Assembly: GCF_030315745.1 (NCBI RefSeq)
Contig: NZ_JASXSH010000003.1
Location: forward strand, 1-64,000
Direction: 5' to 3'
Source: Gordonia heveisoli
Lineage (GTDB): Bacteria > Actinomycetota > Actinomycetes > Mycobacteriales > Mycobacteriaceae
DNA length: 64,000 bases
Program-made: the position numbers and the translations under genes
The notes under the pieces: generated by a model
What the model saw: the letters and a program-made list of their open reading frames with translations, nothing else
Told to the model about the DNA's origin: nothing
Databases searched by the model: none
Shown: in pieces, positions 53,327 through 64,000 of the stretch
Layout: each line of letters begins with the position of its first letter
Numbering within the stretch: the first letter of the stretch is position 1

Positions 53327-54789
53327 CAGTCACCGATCCCACCGTGACGAACCCGCGCGACGGCGCGCCGAAGCCGGCCGCGCTGTCGCAGGAGGAAACG
53401 ATCGCCTCGCTCGGCAACTACGGCTACGGCTGGTCGGATTCCGACGTCGCCGGCGCCAGTGCGCAGCGTGGCCTGTCCGAGGCGGTCGTCACCGACATCT
53501 CCGGCAAGAAGAATGAGCCGGAATGGATGCTGGAGCAGCGCCTGAAGGCGCTCAAGATCTTCGATCGCAAGCCGATGCCGCACTGGGGTGGCGAACTCGA
53601 CGGCATCGACTTCGACAACATCAAGTACTTCGTGCGGTCCACCGAGAAGCAGGCCGCGACCTGGGACGAGTTGCCCGAGGACATCAAGAACACCTACGAC
53701 CGGCTGGGCATCCCGGAGGCCGAGAAGCAGCGGCTGGTCGCCGGTGTCGCGGCGCAGTACGAGTCCGAGGTCGTCTACCACCAGATCCGTGAGGACCTGG
53801 AGCAGCAGGGCGTCATCTTCCTCGACACCGACACCGGTCTCAAGGAGCATCCGGAGATCTTCCAGGAGTACTTCGGTTCGGTGATTCCGGCTGGCGACAA
53901 CAAGTTCTCCGCGCTGAACACCGCCGTGTGGTCCGGCGGCTCGTTCATCTATGTCCCGCCGGGTGTGCACGTCGATATCCCGCTGCAGGCCTACTTCCGG
54001 ATCAACACCGAGAACATGGGTCAGTTCGAGCGGACGCTGATCATCGTCGACGAGGGTGCGTACGTGCATTACGTCGAGGGCTGTACCGCACCGATCTACA
54101 AGACCGACTCGCTCCATTCCGCGGTCGTCGAGATCATCGTGAAGAAGGGCGGCCGCTGCCGCTACACCACCATCCAGAACTGGTCGAACAACGTCTACAA
54201 CCTGGTCACCAAGCGTGCCAAGGCCGAGGCGGGCGCCACCATGGAGTGGATCGACGGCAACATCGGTTCCAAGGTGACCATGAAGTACCCGGCCGTCTGG
54301 CTGACCGGTGAGCACGCCAAGGGCGAGGTGCTCTCGGTGGCGTTCGCCGGGGAGGGACAGCATCAGGACACCGGCTCGAAGATGGTCCACCTGGCACCCA
54401 ACACCTCGAGCAACATCGTGTCGAAGTCGGTCGCCCGTGGTGGCGGTCGCGCCTCCTACCGTGGCCTGATCAAGATCAACCCGGGTGCACACGGAAGCCG
54501 TTCGACGGTGAAGTGTGATGCGCTGCTGGTCGACACGATCTCGCGCAGTGACACCTACCCGTACGTCGACATCCGCGAGGACGACGTGACGATGGGCCAC
54601 GAGGCCACCGTCTCCAAGGTCTCCGACGATCAGCTGTTCTACCTGATGAGCCGCGGTCTGACCGAGGATGAGGCGATGGCGATGGTGGTGCGTGGCTTCG
54701 TCGAGCCGATCGCCAAGGAACTGCCGATGGAATACGCGCTCGAGCTCAACCGGCTGATCGAACTCCAGATGGAAGGAGCTGTCGGCTGA
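53323..54789 (+). CDS. sufB: Fe-S cluster scaffold subunit SufB
   Basis: 488 residues, scaffold of the SufBC2D complex. Conserved [17 protein letters not shown]-like [57 protein letters not shown] and the C-terminal [20 protein letters not shown]. No intein is present, unlike the M. tuberculosis SufB (Rv1461). ATG 53323 overlaps the sufR stop and the stop overlaps sufD (TGATG). Confidence 0.97.
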   Translation: MTVTDPTVTNPRDGAPKPAALSQEETIASLGNYGYGWSDSDVAGASAQRGLSEAVVTDISGKKNEPEWMLEQRLKALKIFDRKPMPHWGGELDGIDFDNIKYFVRSTEKQAATWDELPEDIKNTYDRLGIPEAEKQRLVAGVAAQYESEVVYHQIREDLEQQGVIFLDTDTGLKEHPEIFQEYFGSVIPAGDNKFSALNTAVWSGGSFIYVPPGVHVDIPLQAYFRINTENMGQFERTLIIVDEGAYVHYVEGCTAPIYKTDSLHSAVVEIIVKKGGRCRYTTIQNWSNNVYNLVTKRAKAEAGATMEWIDGNIGSKVTMKYPAVWLTGEHAKGEVLSVAFAGEGQHQDTGSKMVHLAPNTSSNIVSKSVARGGGRASYRGLIKINPGAHGSRSTVKCDALLVDTISRSDTYPYVDIREDDVTMGHEATVSKVSDDQLFYLMSRGLTEDEAMAMVVRGFVEPIAKELPMEYALELNRLIELQMEGAVG

Positions 54790-55970
54790 TGGCTGACCCC
54801 ACACTCCCGGCGCCCGGCGCCGCCGCTCTCGCTGTCAACAAGGGCGAGATGTTCACCTCCTTCGATGTCGAGGCCTTCGAGGTCCCGGCTCCGCGCGAGG
54901 AGGCTTGGCGGTTCACGCCGTTCCGCCGCCTGCGTGGTCTGCACGACGGTTCCGCGGTGCGCAGCGGTGACGCGCGGGTCGTCGTCGAGGGTGTCACCGA
55001 CGGGGTCACCGTCGACACCGTCGGACGCGACGACGAACGACTCGGCCAGGGCGGTGTTCCGTTCGATCGGGTCGCGGCACAGGCATACTCGTCGTTCACC
55101 CAGGCCACCGTCGTGACCGTCGCCAAGGAGACCGAGCTCGCCGAGCCGGTGATCGTTCGGATCGACGGACCGGGCGTCGGCGAGGTGGCTTTCGGTCATC
55201 TGCAGATCCGGCTCGAAGCCTTTGCCCGCGCGGTCGTCGTCATCGACCAGAAGGGCAGCGGCACCTTCGCCGAGAACATCGAGTTCGTCGTCGGGGACCA
55301 GGCGTCGCTGACCGTCGTCAACGTCCACGACTGGGCCGACGACACCGTGCACGTGGCCGCCCATCACATCCGGGTCGGACGTGACGCGGTGGTCCGCCAC
55401 TTCGCGATCAGCCTGGGCGGCGACCTGGTCCGTCTGTCGCCGGTGGTGCATTACGACGCGCCGGGTGGCGACGTCGAACTGTGGGGTCTGTACTTCGCCG
55501 ACGCCGGCCAGCACCTCGAGCAGCGTCTCCTCGTCGATCACAGCCAACCGAACTGCCGTTCCAACGTCGTCTACAAGGGCGCACTGCAGGGCGACAATTC
55601 CGGTGACCGCAGCCGCGAGGCGCACACCGTGTGGATCGGCGACGTGCTGATCCGTCCGGCCGCCGAGGGCACCGACACCTTCGAGCTCAATCGCAACCTC
55701 GTCCTGACCGATGGTGCGCGCGCCGATTCGGTGCCGAACCTGGAGATCGAGACGGGCGAGATCGTCGGCGCCGGGCACGCCAGTGCCACCGGACGTTTCG
55801 ACGACGAGCAGCTCTTCTACCTACAGGCGCGCGGTATCCCCGAGGATCAGGCCCGCCGCCTGGTCATCCGTGGCTTCTTCGGCGAGGTCATCGCCAAGAT
55901 CTCGGTACCCGAACTTCGCGAGCGCCTCGAGGCGGCCATCGAGGCCGAACTCGAGAACGCCGGCGCCTGA
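54789..55970 (+). CDS. sufD: Fe-S cluster assembly subunit SufD
   Basis: 393 residues, paralogue of SufB in the SufBC2D complex. Motifs: PREEAWRFTPFRRLRG, LTVVNVHDWADDTVHVAAHH, GALQGDNSGDRSREAHTVW and LQARGIPEDQARRLVIRGFF, the last giving the conserved C-terminal helices. ATG 54789 overlaps sufB. Confidence 0.97.
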   Translation: MADPTLPAPGAAALAVNKGEMFTSFDVEAFEVPAPREEAWRFTPFRRLRGLHDGSAVRSGDARVVVEGVTDGVTVDTVGRDDERLGQGGVPFDRVAAQAYSSFTQATVVTVAKETELAEPVIVRIDGPGVGEVAFGHLQIRLEAFARAVVVIDQKGSGTFAENIEFVVGDQASLTVVNVHDWADDTVHVAAHHIRVGRDAVVRHFAISLGGDLVRLSPVVHYDAPGGDVELWGLYFADAGQHLEQRLLVDHSQPNCRSNVVYKGALQGDNSGDRSREAHTVWIGDVLIRPAAEGTDTFELNRNLVLTDGARADSVPNLEIETGEIVGAGHASATGRFDDEQLFYLQARGIPEDQARRLVIRGFFGEVIAKISVPELRERLEAAIEAELENAGA

Positions 55971-56014
55971 CGCCCACACCACCACAGCCCACCAGCTAGT
56001 ACGAGGAACCAAAC

Positions 56015-58188
<2,174 letters not shown>

Positions 58189-58191
58189 CCC

Positions 58192-58698
58192 ATGCGTATG
58201 GAGCAGATGTACCAGGACGTGATCCTGGACCACTACAAACATCCGCACGGTCGAGGTCTTCGTGAGCCCTTCGGCGCGGAGGTTCACCACGTCAATCCGA
58301 CATGTGGCGACGAGGTGACGCTGCGCGTCGCGCTATCCGACGACGGGCACACCGTCGCCGACATCTCCTATGACGGGCAGGGTTGCTCGATCTCGCAGGC
58401 GTCCACATCGGTGCTCTTCGATCAGCTTGTTGGTGCAGATGTTGATGATGCGATGGCGATGCTCGACTCGTTCTCGGCGATGATGACCTCGCGCGGCAAG
58501 GACACCGGAGACGAGGATCTGATCGGTGACGGCATCGCGTTCAGCGGTGTCAGTAAGTATCCGGCCCGGGTCAAATGTGCGCTGCTCGGCTGGATGGCAT
58601 TCAAGGACGCCTTGGCCCAGACGGTGGGTGATACCGCTGCCGGTGTCACCCACGGTGTCCGAACACAAGACGCTCGAACAGAAGCGGAGTCAGCATGA
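58192..58698 (+). CDS. sufU: Sulfur-transfer protein SufU (IscU/NifU-like)
   Basis: 168 residues. Zinc/sulfur-acceptor residues are in place: Cys38 and Asp40 in NPTCGDE, Cys65 in GCSISQAS, Cys129 in RVKCALLGWMAF. The 18-21 residue insertion between the second and third Cys is typical of SufU. It accepts persulfide from SufS. ATG 58192 starts 3 nt after sufS; the ~25-residue C-terminal tail is poorly conserved. The stop overlaps sufT. Confidence 0.96.
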   Translation: MRMEQMYQDVILDHYKHPHGRGLREPFGAEVHHVNPTCGDEVTLRVALSDDGHTVADISYDGQGCSISQASTSVLFDQLVGADVDDAMAMLDSFSAMMTSRGKDTGDEDLIGDGIAFSGVSKYPARVKCALLGWMAFKDALAQTVGDTAAGVTHGVRTQDARTEAESA

Positions 58699-59075
58699 GT
58701 GAGACAACCCAGACCCCCGACGAGGCGATCGTCGACGCCCAGGCCGGTCCGTCGACCTCGCTGCCCGCCCTCGACGATGTCGAAGAGGCCATGCGGGACG
58801 TCGTCGACCCGGAACTCGGCATCAACGTCGTCGACCTCGGCCTGGTCTACGGCATCGAGATCACTGACGACGCCGTCGCCAAGATCGACATGACGCTCAC
58901 GTCGGCGGCCTGTCCGTTGACCGACGTCATCGAGGATCAGACGCGTAGCGCGCTGGTCACCACCGGACTGTGCACCGACATGGAGATCAACTGGGTGTGG
59001 CTGCCGCCGTGGGGTCCGGACAAGATCACCGACGACGGCCGTGAACAGCTGCGCGCGTTGGGATTCACGGTCTGA
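58695..59075 (+). CDS. sufT: SufT-family Fe-S maturation protein (DUF59/MIP18)
   Basis: 126 residues with the MIP18 core: EEAMRDVVDPELGINVVDLG, VYGIEITDDAVAKIDMTLTS, AACPLTDVIEDQTR and NWVWLPPWGPDKITDDGRE. SufT assists Fe-S maturation. It closes the suf operon; ATG 58695 overlaps sufU (ATGA). Equivalent to Rv1466. Confidence 0.95.
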   Translation: MSETTQTPDEAIVDAQAGPSTSLPALDDVEEAMRDVVDPELGINVVDLGLVYGIEITDDAVAKIDMTLTSAACPLTDVIEDQTRSALVTTGLCTDMEINWVWLPPWGPDKITDDGREQLRALGFTV

Positions 59076-59106
59076 CGGACCCGTCTGAAGGCAGCGTGGT
59101 GTCGGT

Positions 59107-60567
59107 TCAGCGTGGTCGGGTGAGTACGGTCTGACCGGTCGCCGGGTTGTGCCAGCTCACGGTGCGGTCACGGTGCATCGTCGGTATCCACAATCCGAGA
59201 TGTTTGCGGTGATGGTCCGGAGTGCACAGCGGGATCAGGTTGCCGGCGACCGTCCAACCACCGAGTTCGGGGTTGTCGTGGTCGAAGGGGACAAGGTGAT
59301 CGAGTTGGCAGTCGTCGGCGGCGCGTCCACACATGGGGTAGCGGCAGATCCGGTCGGTGGCGATGATCTGTGCGCGCATACGCGGTGACGGTCGATAGGA
59401 CAGTGCGCCTGGTGGTGCGGTCCGATATCCGCCGTGGCCGGTCGGGTCGAGCACCGGGGCCAACTGGGAATCCGGGATGAATAATCCCGACACTTCGGAA
59501 ATTGTGCTCTGCGACATCGCGATCGGGCTGACGATCCCGAGATCGGCGATCTCGTCGGCGTGTGCCGGATCGAGCGCACCGTAGCCGAGCAGGTGCGGTA
59601 CCTCGATGCCGGTGGGATCGGTGACGACGGTCAACGGCGACGTGACCGCGTCAGAGTCGATTGCAGACTCGGTCTGCGCCGGAGCATCGCTGGCGGTGTC
59701 GGTATCACTGTTGGCGTCGGTATCACTGTTGGTGTGGTCCGTATCGTGCGGTGCGGCAATATGTTTCGGGCAGTCTGCTCGTCCGCATTCGCAGCTCAGC
59801 CGTGCGCCGGGTAGCCCGTGAAGTTCGGCCAGTGCGACGACACGGCGGCGTCCGAGTGGGCGTGGATCGGCCGGACACACTCGGTCGGCGACCAGTGCGG
59901 CAATCTTCTTGCACAGCCAAAGGCCGTGTTCGGCGGGGACGGTGGCGTCGATGTCGGTGTGGCCGTGGGCTTCATCGCGGATGATGACGTTCTGGTGACG
60001 TTCGGCGAAGTCCTCGCGCGCGTCGGTGGCCTTGTCGGGGTCGAGGGTGATGACGAGTTCGCTGAGCTGGTCGCGCAACACCCGGTCGGCGGTGTAACGC
60101 TCGGCCAGATCCAGAGCGACGGTCTGCGCACCCTCGCGCACATCGGCGTCGAGCAGCATGAGGGCATTGGCGATCAACACGATTCGGGACAGCGCATGGT
60201 CGCCGGCCAGGAACGACAGGCGAATCTCGGGGAGGTCGGTCAGCCGATCGGCCAGATCGATCCATTTCGAGGCCTGGGTGCGGGAGATCTTCAGTTGCAG
60301 CGAGACTTCGGCGACGGCGACTTTGAGTGCGGAGTCGGCGATGTGCCGGTCGACCACCGTGCTTCGCCGGTCGCCGGTGAGGAACTGCTCATGGATGTCG
60401 CGGCCGATCTGATAGGCGCACAGGACCATTCGAGCTTCAGCCTGACGCGCGACGCGTTGGGCGGCGCGGGCGGTGTCGGCGACCTCCGATGATCGCATGG
60501 TCGAGAGAAGACGGTCATCGGTGACCGGATGGATATAAGTCAAGGTCTGGATCACGTCCCGCTTCAC
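59107..60567 (-). CDS. DUF222 / HNH endonuclease (13E12-repeat family)
   Basis: 486 residues from GTG 60567. The N-terminal two-thirds is the helical DUF222 domain (DTARAAQRVARQAEARMVLC; SRTQASKWIDLADRLTDLPE). The C-terminal HNH part has CRYPMCGRAADDCQLDHLVP, FDHDNP and NLIPLCTPDHHRKH with all metal-ligand positions. A Thr/Asp/Ser repeat linker (NSDTDANSDTDTASDA) separates them. These genes occur in many copies in Gordonia and mycobacteria; their activity is rarely tested. A -10-like TAGAGT (60598-60593) argues against the longer TTG start at 60615; GTG 60555 is another option. It faces sufT and breaks the Rv1466-1473 order. Confidence 0.88.
   Translation of the reverse strand: MKRDVIQTLTYIHPVTDDRLLSTMRSSEVADTARAAQRVARQAEARMVLCAYQIGRDIHEQFLTGDRRSTVVDRHIADSALKVAVAEVSLQLKISRTQASKWIDLADRLTDLPEIRLSFLAGDHALSRIVLIANALMLLDADVREGAQTVALDLAERYTADRVLRDQLSELVITLDPDKATDAREDFAERHQNVIIRDEAHGHTDIDATVPAEHGLWLCKKIAALVADRVCPADPRPLGRRRVVALAELHGLPGARLSCECGRADCPKHIAAPHDTDHTNSDTDANSDTDTASDAPAQTESAIDSDAVTSPLTVVTDPTGIEVPHLLGYGALDPAHADEIADLGIVSPIAMSQSTISEVSGLFIPDSQLAPVLDPTGHGGYRTAPPGALSYRPSPRMRAQIIATDRICRYPMCGRAADDCQLDHLVPFDHDNPELGGWTVAGNLIPLCTPDHHRKHLGLWIPTMHRDRTVSWHNPATGQTVLTRPR
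59698..59733 (-). repeat. 18-bp tandem repeat in the HNH nuclease linker
   Basis: GTCGGTATCACTGTTGGC (plus-strand reading) at 59698-59715, and again at 59716-59733 with one changed base, encode the NSDTDA repeat; a weaker third copy follows. Confidence 0.9.
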
Positions 60568-60666
60568 CCCCTCGCGCTGTGACTGTGACCACACTCTATC
60601 GCGGGGTACCGACAAGAATCAGTCGTCCGTGGCGGGGTTGATGCGCCGCGCGGGTGCCGTCCGATA

Positions 60667-61167
60667 TCACTCGTCGAGCTGACATATCCACCATATGATC
60701 GCAACGACTGCTCCGATCAACACCATTGCGCTGGCCAAGTACGCCACACCGCTGAATGCGAGGCCTGACGCAACAGCGTGGATTCCGAGATAACTCAGGA
60801 AGGCGCCGGCCGCGAGCATTGCCAGAAGCACGACCAATACCTGCTTGCTATACGGGCTCTTGGCGAAGAAGAGCATCTTCTCATTCCTCTTCCATTTGCT
60901 CTGCCGTTGGTACCAGGCTCCAACCAGTCGTTGCGTATCGGGCCGACCGACCTGCTTGTTCTGCCATTTGACCTGGGCGACAGCGCCGGTTGCCACGACA
61001 TCGACCCCGCCATCGGCGGCGTCATTGGTCTTCTCCGCATTTGCAAATGGATGTCACATCTTCCACACACCGACGAGTTCGAGCGAAAGTCGGCTAGTCA
61101 GATGAATCTGATTGTGGGCCGTGAAGTCCGATCCCGCAACCGATCTCGATTCGCACGAGGCCTGCTG
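60667..61167 (-). pseudogene. Decayed Mrr-like restriction endonuclease with C-terminal membrane segments
   Basis: On the minus strand one frame reads, from upstream, LELVGVWKM, a TGA stop (61056-61054), then HPFANAEKTNDAADGGVDVV and ATGAVAQVKWQNKQVGRPDT. DGGVDV and QVKWQNKQVGRP match the catalytic D and QxK blocks of the Mrr_cat (type IV restriction) fold. The domain thus straddles an in-frame stop and lacks a credible start. Two hydrophobic segments close the frame (VLVVLLAMLAAGAFLSYLG and YLASAMVLIGAVVAIIWWI). A GTG at 60996 leaves a 109-residue open remainder that may still be annotated as a gene. This stretch is visibly more AT-rich than its neighbours, suggesting recent transfer. Confidence 0.65.
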
Positions 61168-61196
61168 TCACAGTGGATTCGTGGCACGCTGGAGTC

Positions 61197-61628
61197 ATGA
61201 CCGATCCCGATCGCCGGTTCCGACGGGTCCGCCGATGGCGGCCGCCGGTCGGGGAGTCGCGGGTGGAGAAGATGATCCGCGAGGCCACCGAGCGCGGGGA
61301 CTTCGACAATCTGCCGGGGATGGGTCGGCCGCTGGATTTGTCGGGACTCGACGATCCCGACTGGTGGGCGAAGCAGAAGATTCGTGACGAGAATCTGGAT
61401 TCGTCGGCCCTGCTGCCGCCCACCCTGCAACTGCGCAAGGAGCGGGAGTCGTTCCCGGAATCGTTGCGGGAGTTCCACGATGAGGATGCCGTCCGCGCCA
61501 TCCTGGCTGACTTCAATACCCGTGTGAAGCAGGACCGGCTGCGTCCGACGCTCGGTCCCGCGTCGCATCTGATCGCGCGGACCGTCGACGTCGAGGAGAT
61601 GATCGCCCGGTGGCGAGAGCTTCGTTAG
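61197..61628 (+). CDS. DUF1992 (DnaJ-homologue C28 domain) protein
   Basis: 143 residues. The conserved DUF1992 block is clear: VEKMIREATERGDFDNLPGM, GRPLDL, then WWAKQKIRDENLDSSALLPP and the Arg/Glu-rich RKERESFPESL helix. Bacterial members lack a J-domain and their function is unknown. ATG 61197 follows GGAG closely. Its stop overlaps the convergent lycopene cyclase stop by 4 nt, leaving no room for a terminator between them. Confidence 0.85.
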   Translation: MTDPDRRFRRVRRWRPPVGESRVEKMIREATERGDFDNLPGMGRPLDLSGLDDPDWWAKQKIRDENLDSSALLPPTLQLRKERESFPESLREFHDEDAVRAILADFNTRVKQDRLRPTLGPASHLIARTVDVEEMIARWRELR

Positions 61629-62734
61629 CCGCCGGGTATTGCGGCGCGGGCCAGCGTCCATCTCGTTGCCATGTCGGTGTGCATCATGGTGCGCGCCATC
61701 GCGGCGCCGACACCGGCAACATCGGTGCGGCTGGACAGGTAGGTGCGCTGAACGTCGACGGGCAATCCGAAGAAGGTGCCGAAGAAGCCCGCGGTGGCGT
61801 CCGGCCCCATCCGTAGCAGCGCTCGGGAACCGATGTGGCGCAGACGATGTACCGTGCGGGCCGCGGCCGGCCAGAGCACGCCGCGCGGGTCGGCACCGGC
61901 GGACAGGGCCGTGGCGACCTCGTCGGCCACCGACAGGGACGCCGCCACGCTGTAGCCGGTGGCCGGGTGCATCAGACCGGCACGCGCACCGAACAGTAGT
62001 GGACTCGCGCGCCATGGATGCGGCGTCGTACCGGTCACCCGGAAGGACACCCGCTCGATGGCATCGGTGTCGGCGGGGAGTATCCCGAATCCGTCGAGGC
62101 GGCGGAACAGTCGCTCGCGCAGCATATTCGGGGACGGTGCCGGATCGCCGATGAGGCATGTCTCCTCCAGCAGCACCCGGCCATCGCCGAGTGGCACCGC
62201 GTACAGGAAGGTGTCGGGGCGATCGGCGGTGGATGCGGGGCGCCAGTCCATCAGTATCGCGGGGGCGCCGTCGAGTACGGGGGCCGCCGACGACTCGGCA
62301 ACCATCACTCCGAAGGCGGTCTGTCGGGGCCCGGCCCCGGACGTCCCGCGCGCATCGATGACGACCCCGGTCAGCACCCGACCATCGTCGAGGGTCACCC
62401 GACGGTCATCCACCCGCACGGCTCGCGCGGTGACGTGCCGGATCCGCGGGGAATGCAGGCTGGTGGCCAGCGCGGCCGAGTCGAAGATGGAGTAGCCGCG
62501 AGGGACATCGGTTCCCTGCGTGCTGGTGTACACGCGAACCCCGGCGGTCTGGGCGGCGATCGTGCCCGCGTCCAGCCACTCGGGCAGTTCGTCGGTCCAG
62601 CAGCCGTAGGTCGCCGACCATGGGCGAGCGGCATGCGGATCGACGAGGGTGACGTCGACGTCGCGGACCGCCAGCCGCGCCGCGAGGGCACGACCGGCGG
62701 GTCCGGCGCCGACGACGATCACGTCGGACATCAC
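61625..62734 (-). CDS. crtL: Lycopene beta-cyclase family protein (CrtL/CrtY-type)
   Basis: 369 residues. FAD/NAD-binding VIVVGAGPAGRALAARLAVR at the N-terminus, the cyclase motif YGCWTDELPEW, VVIDARGTSG, LLEETCL and the late FGARAGLMHPATGYSVAASL. These are typical of the flavin-dependent lycopene cyclase that forms beta-ionone rings in carotenoids. No other crt gene is in the window, so the pathway context is missing. GTG 62734 and ATG 62731 are adjacent starts, 13 nt after the SDR gene, so the two are probably cotranscribed. Confidence 0.88.
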   Translation of the reverse strand: MMSDVIVVGAGPAGRALAARLAVRDVDVTLVDPHAARPWSATYGCWTDELPEWLDAGTIAAQTAGVRVYTSTQGTDVPRGYSIFDSAALATSLHSPRIRHVTARAVRVDDRRVTLDDGRVLTGVVIDARGTSGAGPRQTAFGVMVAESSAAPVLDGAPAILMDWRPASTADRPDTFLYAVPLGDGRVLLEETCLIGDPAPSPNMLRERLFRRLDGFGILPADTDAIERVSFRVTGTTPHPWRASPLLFGARAGLMHPATGYSVAASLSVADEVATALSAGADPRGVLWPAAARTVHRLRHIGSRALLRMGPDATAGFFGTFFGLPVDVQRTYLSSRTDVAGVGAAMARTMMHTDMATRWTLARAAIPGG

Positions 62735-62746
62735 CGTGGAAGTGGG

Positions 62747-63541
62747 CTACATGCTGCCGGTGGACAGCAGGCCGCCGTCGACAGCCAGACATTCACCGGT
62801 GATCCAGGCGGATTCGTCGCCGGCCAAGAATGCTGCCGCGCGAGCGATGTCCTCGGTCTCGCCCAGACGGCCGAGCGGATAGCCCGCGATCGCCCGTTGC
62901 TCGTTGTCACCGGCGATGAGGTCCTTGGCGAACTTGGTGCGCACGATGGCCGGGGCGATGGCATTGACCCGGATCTTGTTTGGGCCCAGCTCCCAGGCGA
63001 GTTCTGCGGTCAGCCGGATCATGGCCGCCTTAGACGCGCCATAGGCGGCGATGACACCGGTCGAGCGGATACCCGCCACCGAGGCGATGTTCACCACCGA
63101 GCCGCCGTTGTCCTTCATGCCGGCGCGGAAGGCCTCCTGGATGAAACCGAGTGCGGCCACCACGTTGGTATCGAAGATCTTGCGCACGGCACCCAGATCG
63201 GCGTCCATCAACGGTCCGAAGACCGGGTTGATGCCGGTGTTGTTGATCAGGATGTCGATGCCACCACCGTTGGTGACGGTCGCCGCGACGGCCTCGGCAC
63301 GGTGGGCCTCGTCGCCGGTGTTGCCGGGGCACGCGGTGACCGTGGCGCCGGGCACCGCCGTGCGGATCTCCTCGGCGGCGGCGGTCAGCGGCTCGGGCTT
63401 GCGTCCGGTGATCACCACCGCCGCACCGCGGCGCGCCAGTTCGGTGGCGATACCCAGCCCGATGCCGCGACTCGCGCCGGTCACCAGGGCGGACTTGCCG
63501 GTCAGATCGGATGTACTCGGAAAACCTGTGGATTGCGTCAC
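62747..63541 (-). CDS. SDR-family oxidoreductase (FabG-like)
   Basis: 264 residues. Cofactor motif VTGASRGIGLGIA, NNTGINPVF (the usual NNAG), catalytic Ser in NIASVAGIRST, and YGASKAA with Tyr and Lys. The C-terminal GECLAVDGGLLSTG is typical. Start GTG 63541; TATCGT ends 6 nt before it on the minus strand, so a leaderless mRNA is likely, and the 31-residue longer reading to 63634 is rejected. Substrate unknown. Divergent from the ABC-F gene. Confidence 0.92.
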   Translation of the reverse strand: MTQSTGFPSTSDLTGKSALVTGASRGIGLGIATELARRGAAVVITGRKPEPLTAAAEEIRTAVPGATVTACPGNTGDEAHRAEAVAATVTNGGGIDILINNTGINPVFGPLMDADLGAVRKIFDTNVVAALGFIQEAFRAGMKDNGGSVVNIASVAGIRSTGVIAAYGASKAAMIRLTAELAWELGPNKIRVNAIAPAIVRTKFAKDLIAGDNEQRAIAGYPLGRLGETEDIARAAAFLAGDESAWITGECLAVDGGLLSTGSM

Positions 63542-63612
63542 GCTGCCACGATATCGGCCGAGGCCCGGGCGTCGCGGCGGGTCCGGTGCGAAATCGGCCC
63601 CGAATCCGCAGG

Positions 63613-63618
63613 TAGACT
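63613..63618 (+). promoter_or_regulatory. -10 box for the ABC-F gene
   Basis: TAGACT ends 8 nt before GTG 63627, giving an almost leaderless transcript. The SDR -10 (TATCGT, 63553-63548, minus strand) lies about 60 nt away, so both genes share one short promoter region. Confidence 0.5.
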
Positions 63619-63626
63619 CAAACGCC

Positions 63627-64000
63627 GTGATCACCGCGACAGACCTTGAGGTTCGGGCGGGTGCGCGGACTCTGCTGTCGGCCCCCGGCGATGCCCTGCG
63701 TATTCAGCCCGGCGACCGGATCGGCCTCGTCGGCCGCAACGGCGCGGGGAAGACGACCACCCTGCGCATCCTGGCCGGCGAGACCGAACCCTATGCGGGC
63801 ACGGTCCGTCGCTCCGGTGACCTCGGATACCTGCCGCAGGATCCCAAGGAGGGCGACCTCGACGTCCTGGCCAAGGACCGGGTCCTCTCCGCGCGTGGAC
63901 TCGACGAGATCCTGCGCGACATGGAGAAGCAGCAAGGGGTGATGGCCGAGGCTGCCGATGACCGCACCCGCGACAAGGCGATCGCGAAGTACGGCCGCCT
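63627..64000 (+). CDS. ABC-F family ATPase, N-terminal part
   Basis: The first 124 residues are inside the window; the gene runs off its end. No transmembrane part: MITATDLEVRAGARTLL, Walker A LVGRNGAGKTTTLRILAGE, and YLPQDPKEGDLDVLAKDRVL with the Q-loop, followed by a charged linker (DMEKQQGVMAEAADDRTRDK). This is the start of a soluble tandem-ATPase ABC-F protein, a ribosome-associated family. Position matches Rv1473. Whether it gives drug resistance cannot be told from this part. Confidence 0.88.
   Translation, partial: MITATDLEVRAGARTLLSAPGDALRIQPGDRIGLVGRNGAGKTTTLRILAGETEPYAGTVRRSGDLGYLPQDPKEGDLDVLAKDRVLSARGLDEILRDMEKQQGVMAEAADDRTRDKAIAKYGR

Noticed and set aside
59107-60615. DUF222-HNH gene as part of a mobile element or homing intron
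   Set aside because: No flanking repeats, transposase, integrase or split host gene can be seen; it is reported only as a nuclease gene.
61050-61060. UGA in the Mrr-like gene as a selenocysteine or readthrough codon
   Set aside because: No selenocysteine hairpin, no start codon upstream, and the position aligns where Trp or another ordinary residue would be expected; decay is simpler.

Overview
The window is a high-GC actinobacterial chromosome segment, most likely from a mycolic-acid bacterium of the Mycobacteriales and plausibly Gordonia. The pointers are mihF (mycobacterial integration host factor), whiA, opcA, the mannosyltransferase mptB, a helicase-degenerate priA, a DUF222/HNH (13E12-type) nuclease, frequent GTG starts and leaderless-looking promoters. 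The gene order follows M. tuberculosis Rv1379 to Rv1473 with the PE/PPE and other insertions missing. The genus is an inference; no rRNA or other species marker is present.

Layout. 0-0.36 kb: broken end of a dihydrofolate-reductase-like gene. 0.45-9.3 kb: pyrimidine operon pyrR-pyrB-pyrC-(membrane protein)-carA-carB-pyrF, genes overlapping by 1-4 nt, headed by a PyrR-binding hairpin that masks the pyrR ribosome site. 9.3-11.6 kb: small conserved protein and a LysR regulator divergent from an EamA exporter. 11.95-20.3 kb: mihF-gmk-rpoZ-coaBC, then metK-priA-fmt-rsmB. 20.4-25.5 kb: rpe and riboflavin genes ribD, [FMN riboswitch], ribE, ribBA, ribH plus a PH-like membrane protein. 25.5-30.8 kb: uvrC-rapZ-yvcK-whiA. 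30.9-37.3 kb: gap-pgk-tpiA-secG, strong terminators, then ppc. 37.5-38.1 kb: unrecognised secreted protein. 38.1-44.7 kb (minus strand): tkt-tal-zwf-opcA-pgl, the pentose phosphate cluster, with three hairpins between tkt and tal. 45-47.5 kb: ctaB, quinone oxidoreductase, Rv1455-like protein. 47.5-52.3 kb (minus): mptB-ABC ATPase-ABC permease-ctaA. 52.4-59.1 kb: sufR-sufB-sufD-sufC-sufS-sufU-sufT, the iron-sulfur assembly operon, with a SufR operator in its promoter. 59.1-61.2 kb: HNH nuclease and a decayed Mrr-like restriction nuclease, an accessory patch. 61.2-64 kb: DUF1992 protein, lycopene cyclase, SDR oxidoreductase and the start of an ABC-F ATPase.

Most of the window is core metabolism: pyrimidine, methionine/SAM, riboflavin, central carbon, heme A and Fe-S assembly. 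I found no CRISPR array, prophage, transposon or biosynthetic cluster. I also saw no clear undescribed multi-gene system. The less ordinary signals are regulatory or structural: the PyrR hairpin, missing canonical starts (gmk and possibly priA), repeated -10 boxes directly before start codons, in-frame 15-18 bp tandem repeats in linkers of four unrelated proteins, the tkt/tal hairpin cluster, the SufR operator, and the decayed restriction locus.
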